Assembly (NCBI GenBank): GCA_025362615.1
Contig: JANYFQ010000237.1
Location: 1 to 5,699 of the forward strand
Reading direction: 5' to 3'
Source of the DNA: Hymenobacter sp.
Lineage (GTDB): Bacteria; Bacteroidota; Bacteroidia; Cytophagales; Hymenobacteraceae
Length of the DNA stretch: 5,699 nt
Part shown: positions 5,133 through 5,699 of the stretch, piece by piece
Position numbering within the stretch: position 1 is the stretch's first letter
Layout: every line of letters starts with the position of its first letter
Notes under the pieces: generated by a model
The model's input: only the letters and a program-made list of their open reading frames with translations
Database searches by the model: none
What the model was told of the DNA's origin: nothing
Translations under genes and position numbers: made by a program

Positions 5133-5657
5133 ATGAAATCTTCCGCCCCGGCCGCGCCCGTGCGCATTGTGCCCGCCGTCCTCAAAGACATTCCCACCAT
5201 TATTGCGCTGGCCGAGGCCACCTGGGAGCCCACTTACCGCTTTATCATATCAAAAGAGCAAATCGATTATATGTACCGGGTGATTTACACGCCTGCCAGC
5301 CTGCGCCGGCAGATGCAGGACGAGCACCACACCTTTCTGGTGGCGCACCAGGACGGGGCAGCGGCGGGCTACGCCAGCTTCGGTCCGCTGCCCGACGAGG
5401 CGGCCAACAAGGTGTTCAAGCTCCATAAAATATACGTGTTGCCCACCCGGCAAGGCCAGGGCTTGGGCCTGCAACTAATTGACGCCGTGGAAAATGCTGT
5501 GCGCCAAGCCGGTGGCGCTTTTCTCGATTTGAACGTGAACCGCTACAATCCGGCCCTGGCGTTTTATGAGCGTCGCGGCTTCGAGCGCCAGCGCGAGGTG
5601 GACGTGGCCATCGGCCCGTATTTCATGAACGATTTCGTGCTGCGGAAAGCGCTGTAA
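5133..5657 (+). CDS. GNAT family N-acetyltransferase
   Basis: This 174-residue protein is a GCN5-related acetyltransferase that transfers an acyl group, normally acetyl from acetyl-CoA, to an amine. It begins with VRIVPAVLKDIPTIIALAEATW (10-31), the usual first strand and helix. The core strand KLHKIYVLPTRQGQGLGLQLI (96-116) carries the acetyl-CoA pyrophosphate-binding R/Q-x-x-G-x-G motif as RQGQGLG (106-112). The C-terminal motif LNVNRYNPALAFYERRGF (133-150), with N139, Y145 and GF, is typical of stand-alone small-molecule or RimI-like GNATs. A TTG at 5115 is in frame, but the ATG at 5133 is preferred because it follows a candidate -7 box. No signal peptide is present, so it is cytoplasmic. 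Its substrate cannot be inferred. It is transcribed away from the exported-protein gene, and the 42 nt after its stop contain no identifiable feature. Confidence 0.93.
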   Translation: MKSSAPAAPVRIVPAVLKDIPTIIALAEATWEPTYRFIISKEQIDYMYRVIYTPASLRRQMQDEHHTFLVAHQDGAAAGYASFGPLPDEAANKVFKLHKIYVLPTRQGQGLGLQLIDAVENAVRQAGGAFLDLNVNRYNPALAFYERRGFERQREVDVAIGPYFMNDFVLRKAL

Positions 5658-5699
5658 ATGACAGGGCTAGTAGGCGGTGCGGGCGGGCGGCGAAAAGCC

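Noticed and set aside
4736..5428. Plus-strand reading frame of 230 codons spanning the divergent gap
   Set aside because: It crosses the low-complexity linker on the opposite strand, the promoter region and part of the GNAT gene in another frame, with no domain.
5658..5699. Possible start of a further gene (ATG at 5658 directly after the GNAT stop)
   Set aside because: Only 14 codons are available, they are Gly/Arg-rich with no recognisable start of a protein, and GC-rich DNA is often open by chance.

Overview
This 5.7 kb window looks like chromosomal DNA of a GC-rich member of the Bacteroidota, most likely Hymenobacter or a near relative. Four things point there: GC-rich genes separated by AT-rich leaders, no convincing Shine-Dalgarno sequences before the starts, TAnnTTTG-type -7 promoter boxes typical of Bacteroidota, and a deoxynucleoside kinase of the Bacteroidota type. 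The genus is inferred from this general character, not from a database match.

Layout, left to right. Positions 1-328 hold no credible gene. They carry a composite inverted repeat (5-145), a degenerate direct repeat (171-210) and an AT-rich leader with a 12-bp tandem motif (295-322). Next come three plus-strand genes: a GT-B glycosyltransferase of the MurG/UGT-like type (329-1324), a GH1 beta-glycosidase (1466-2908), and a small P-loop NTPase of the THEP1 type (2935-3402). Converging on these is a minus-strand deoxynucleoside kinase (3550-4170). Behind it, also on the minus strand, is an exported Ala/Pro-rich protein of unknown function (4285-4935). A GNAT acetyltransferase (5133-5657) is transcribed divergently from that protein. 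The last 42 bases hold nothing that can be supported.

The genes do not form an obvious pathway. They look like single-gene transcription units of general metabolism: sugar transfer, beta-glycoside hydrolysis, NTP hydrolysis, deoxynucleoside salvage and acyl transfer. The most distinctive content is between the genes. Three gaps carry head-to-head paired palindromes (1331-1446, 3446-3527, 4217-4287) with REPIN-like architecture. Two of these share a core hairpin with a compensatory base-pair change. A second recurring feature is a -7-like TTTG box lying only 5-6 nt before the start codon of three genes, which would give leaderless or nearly leaderless mRNAs. I see no defence system, CRISPR array, tRNA, rRNA, transposase gene or complete mobile element.
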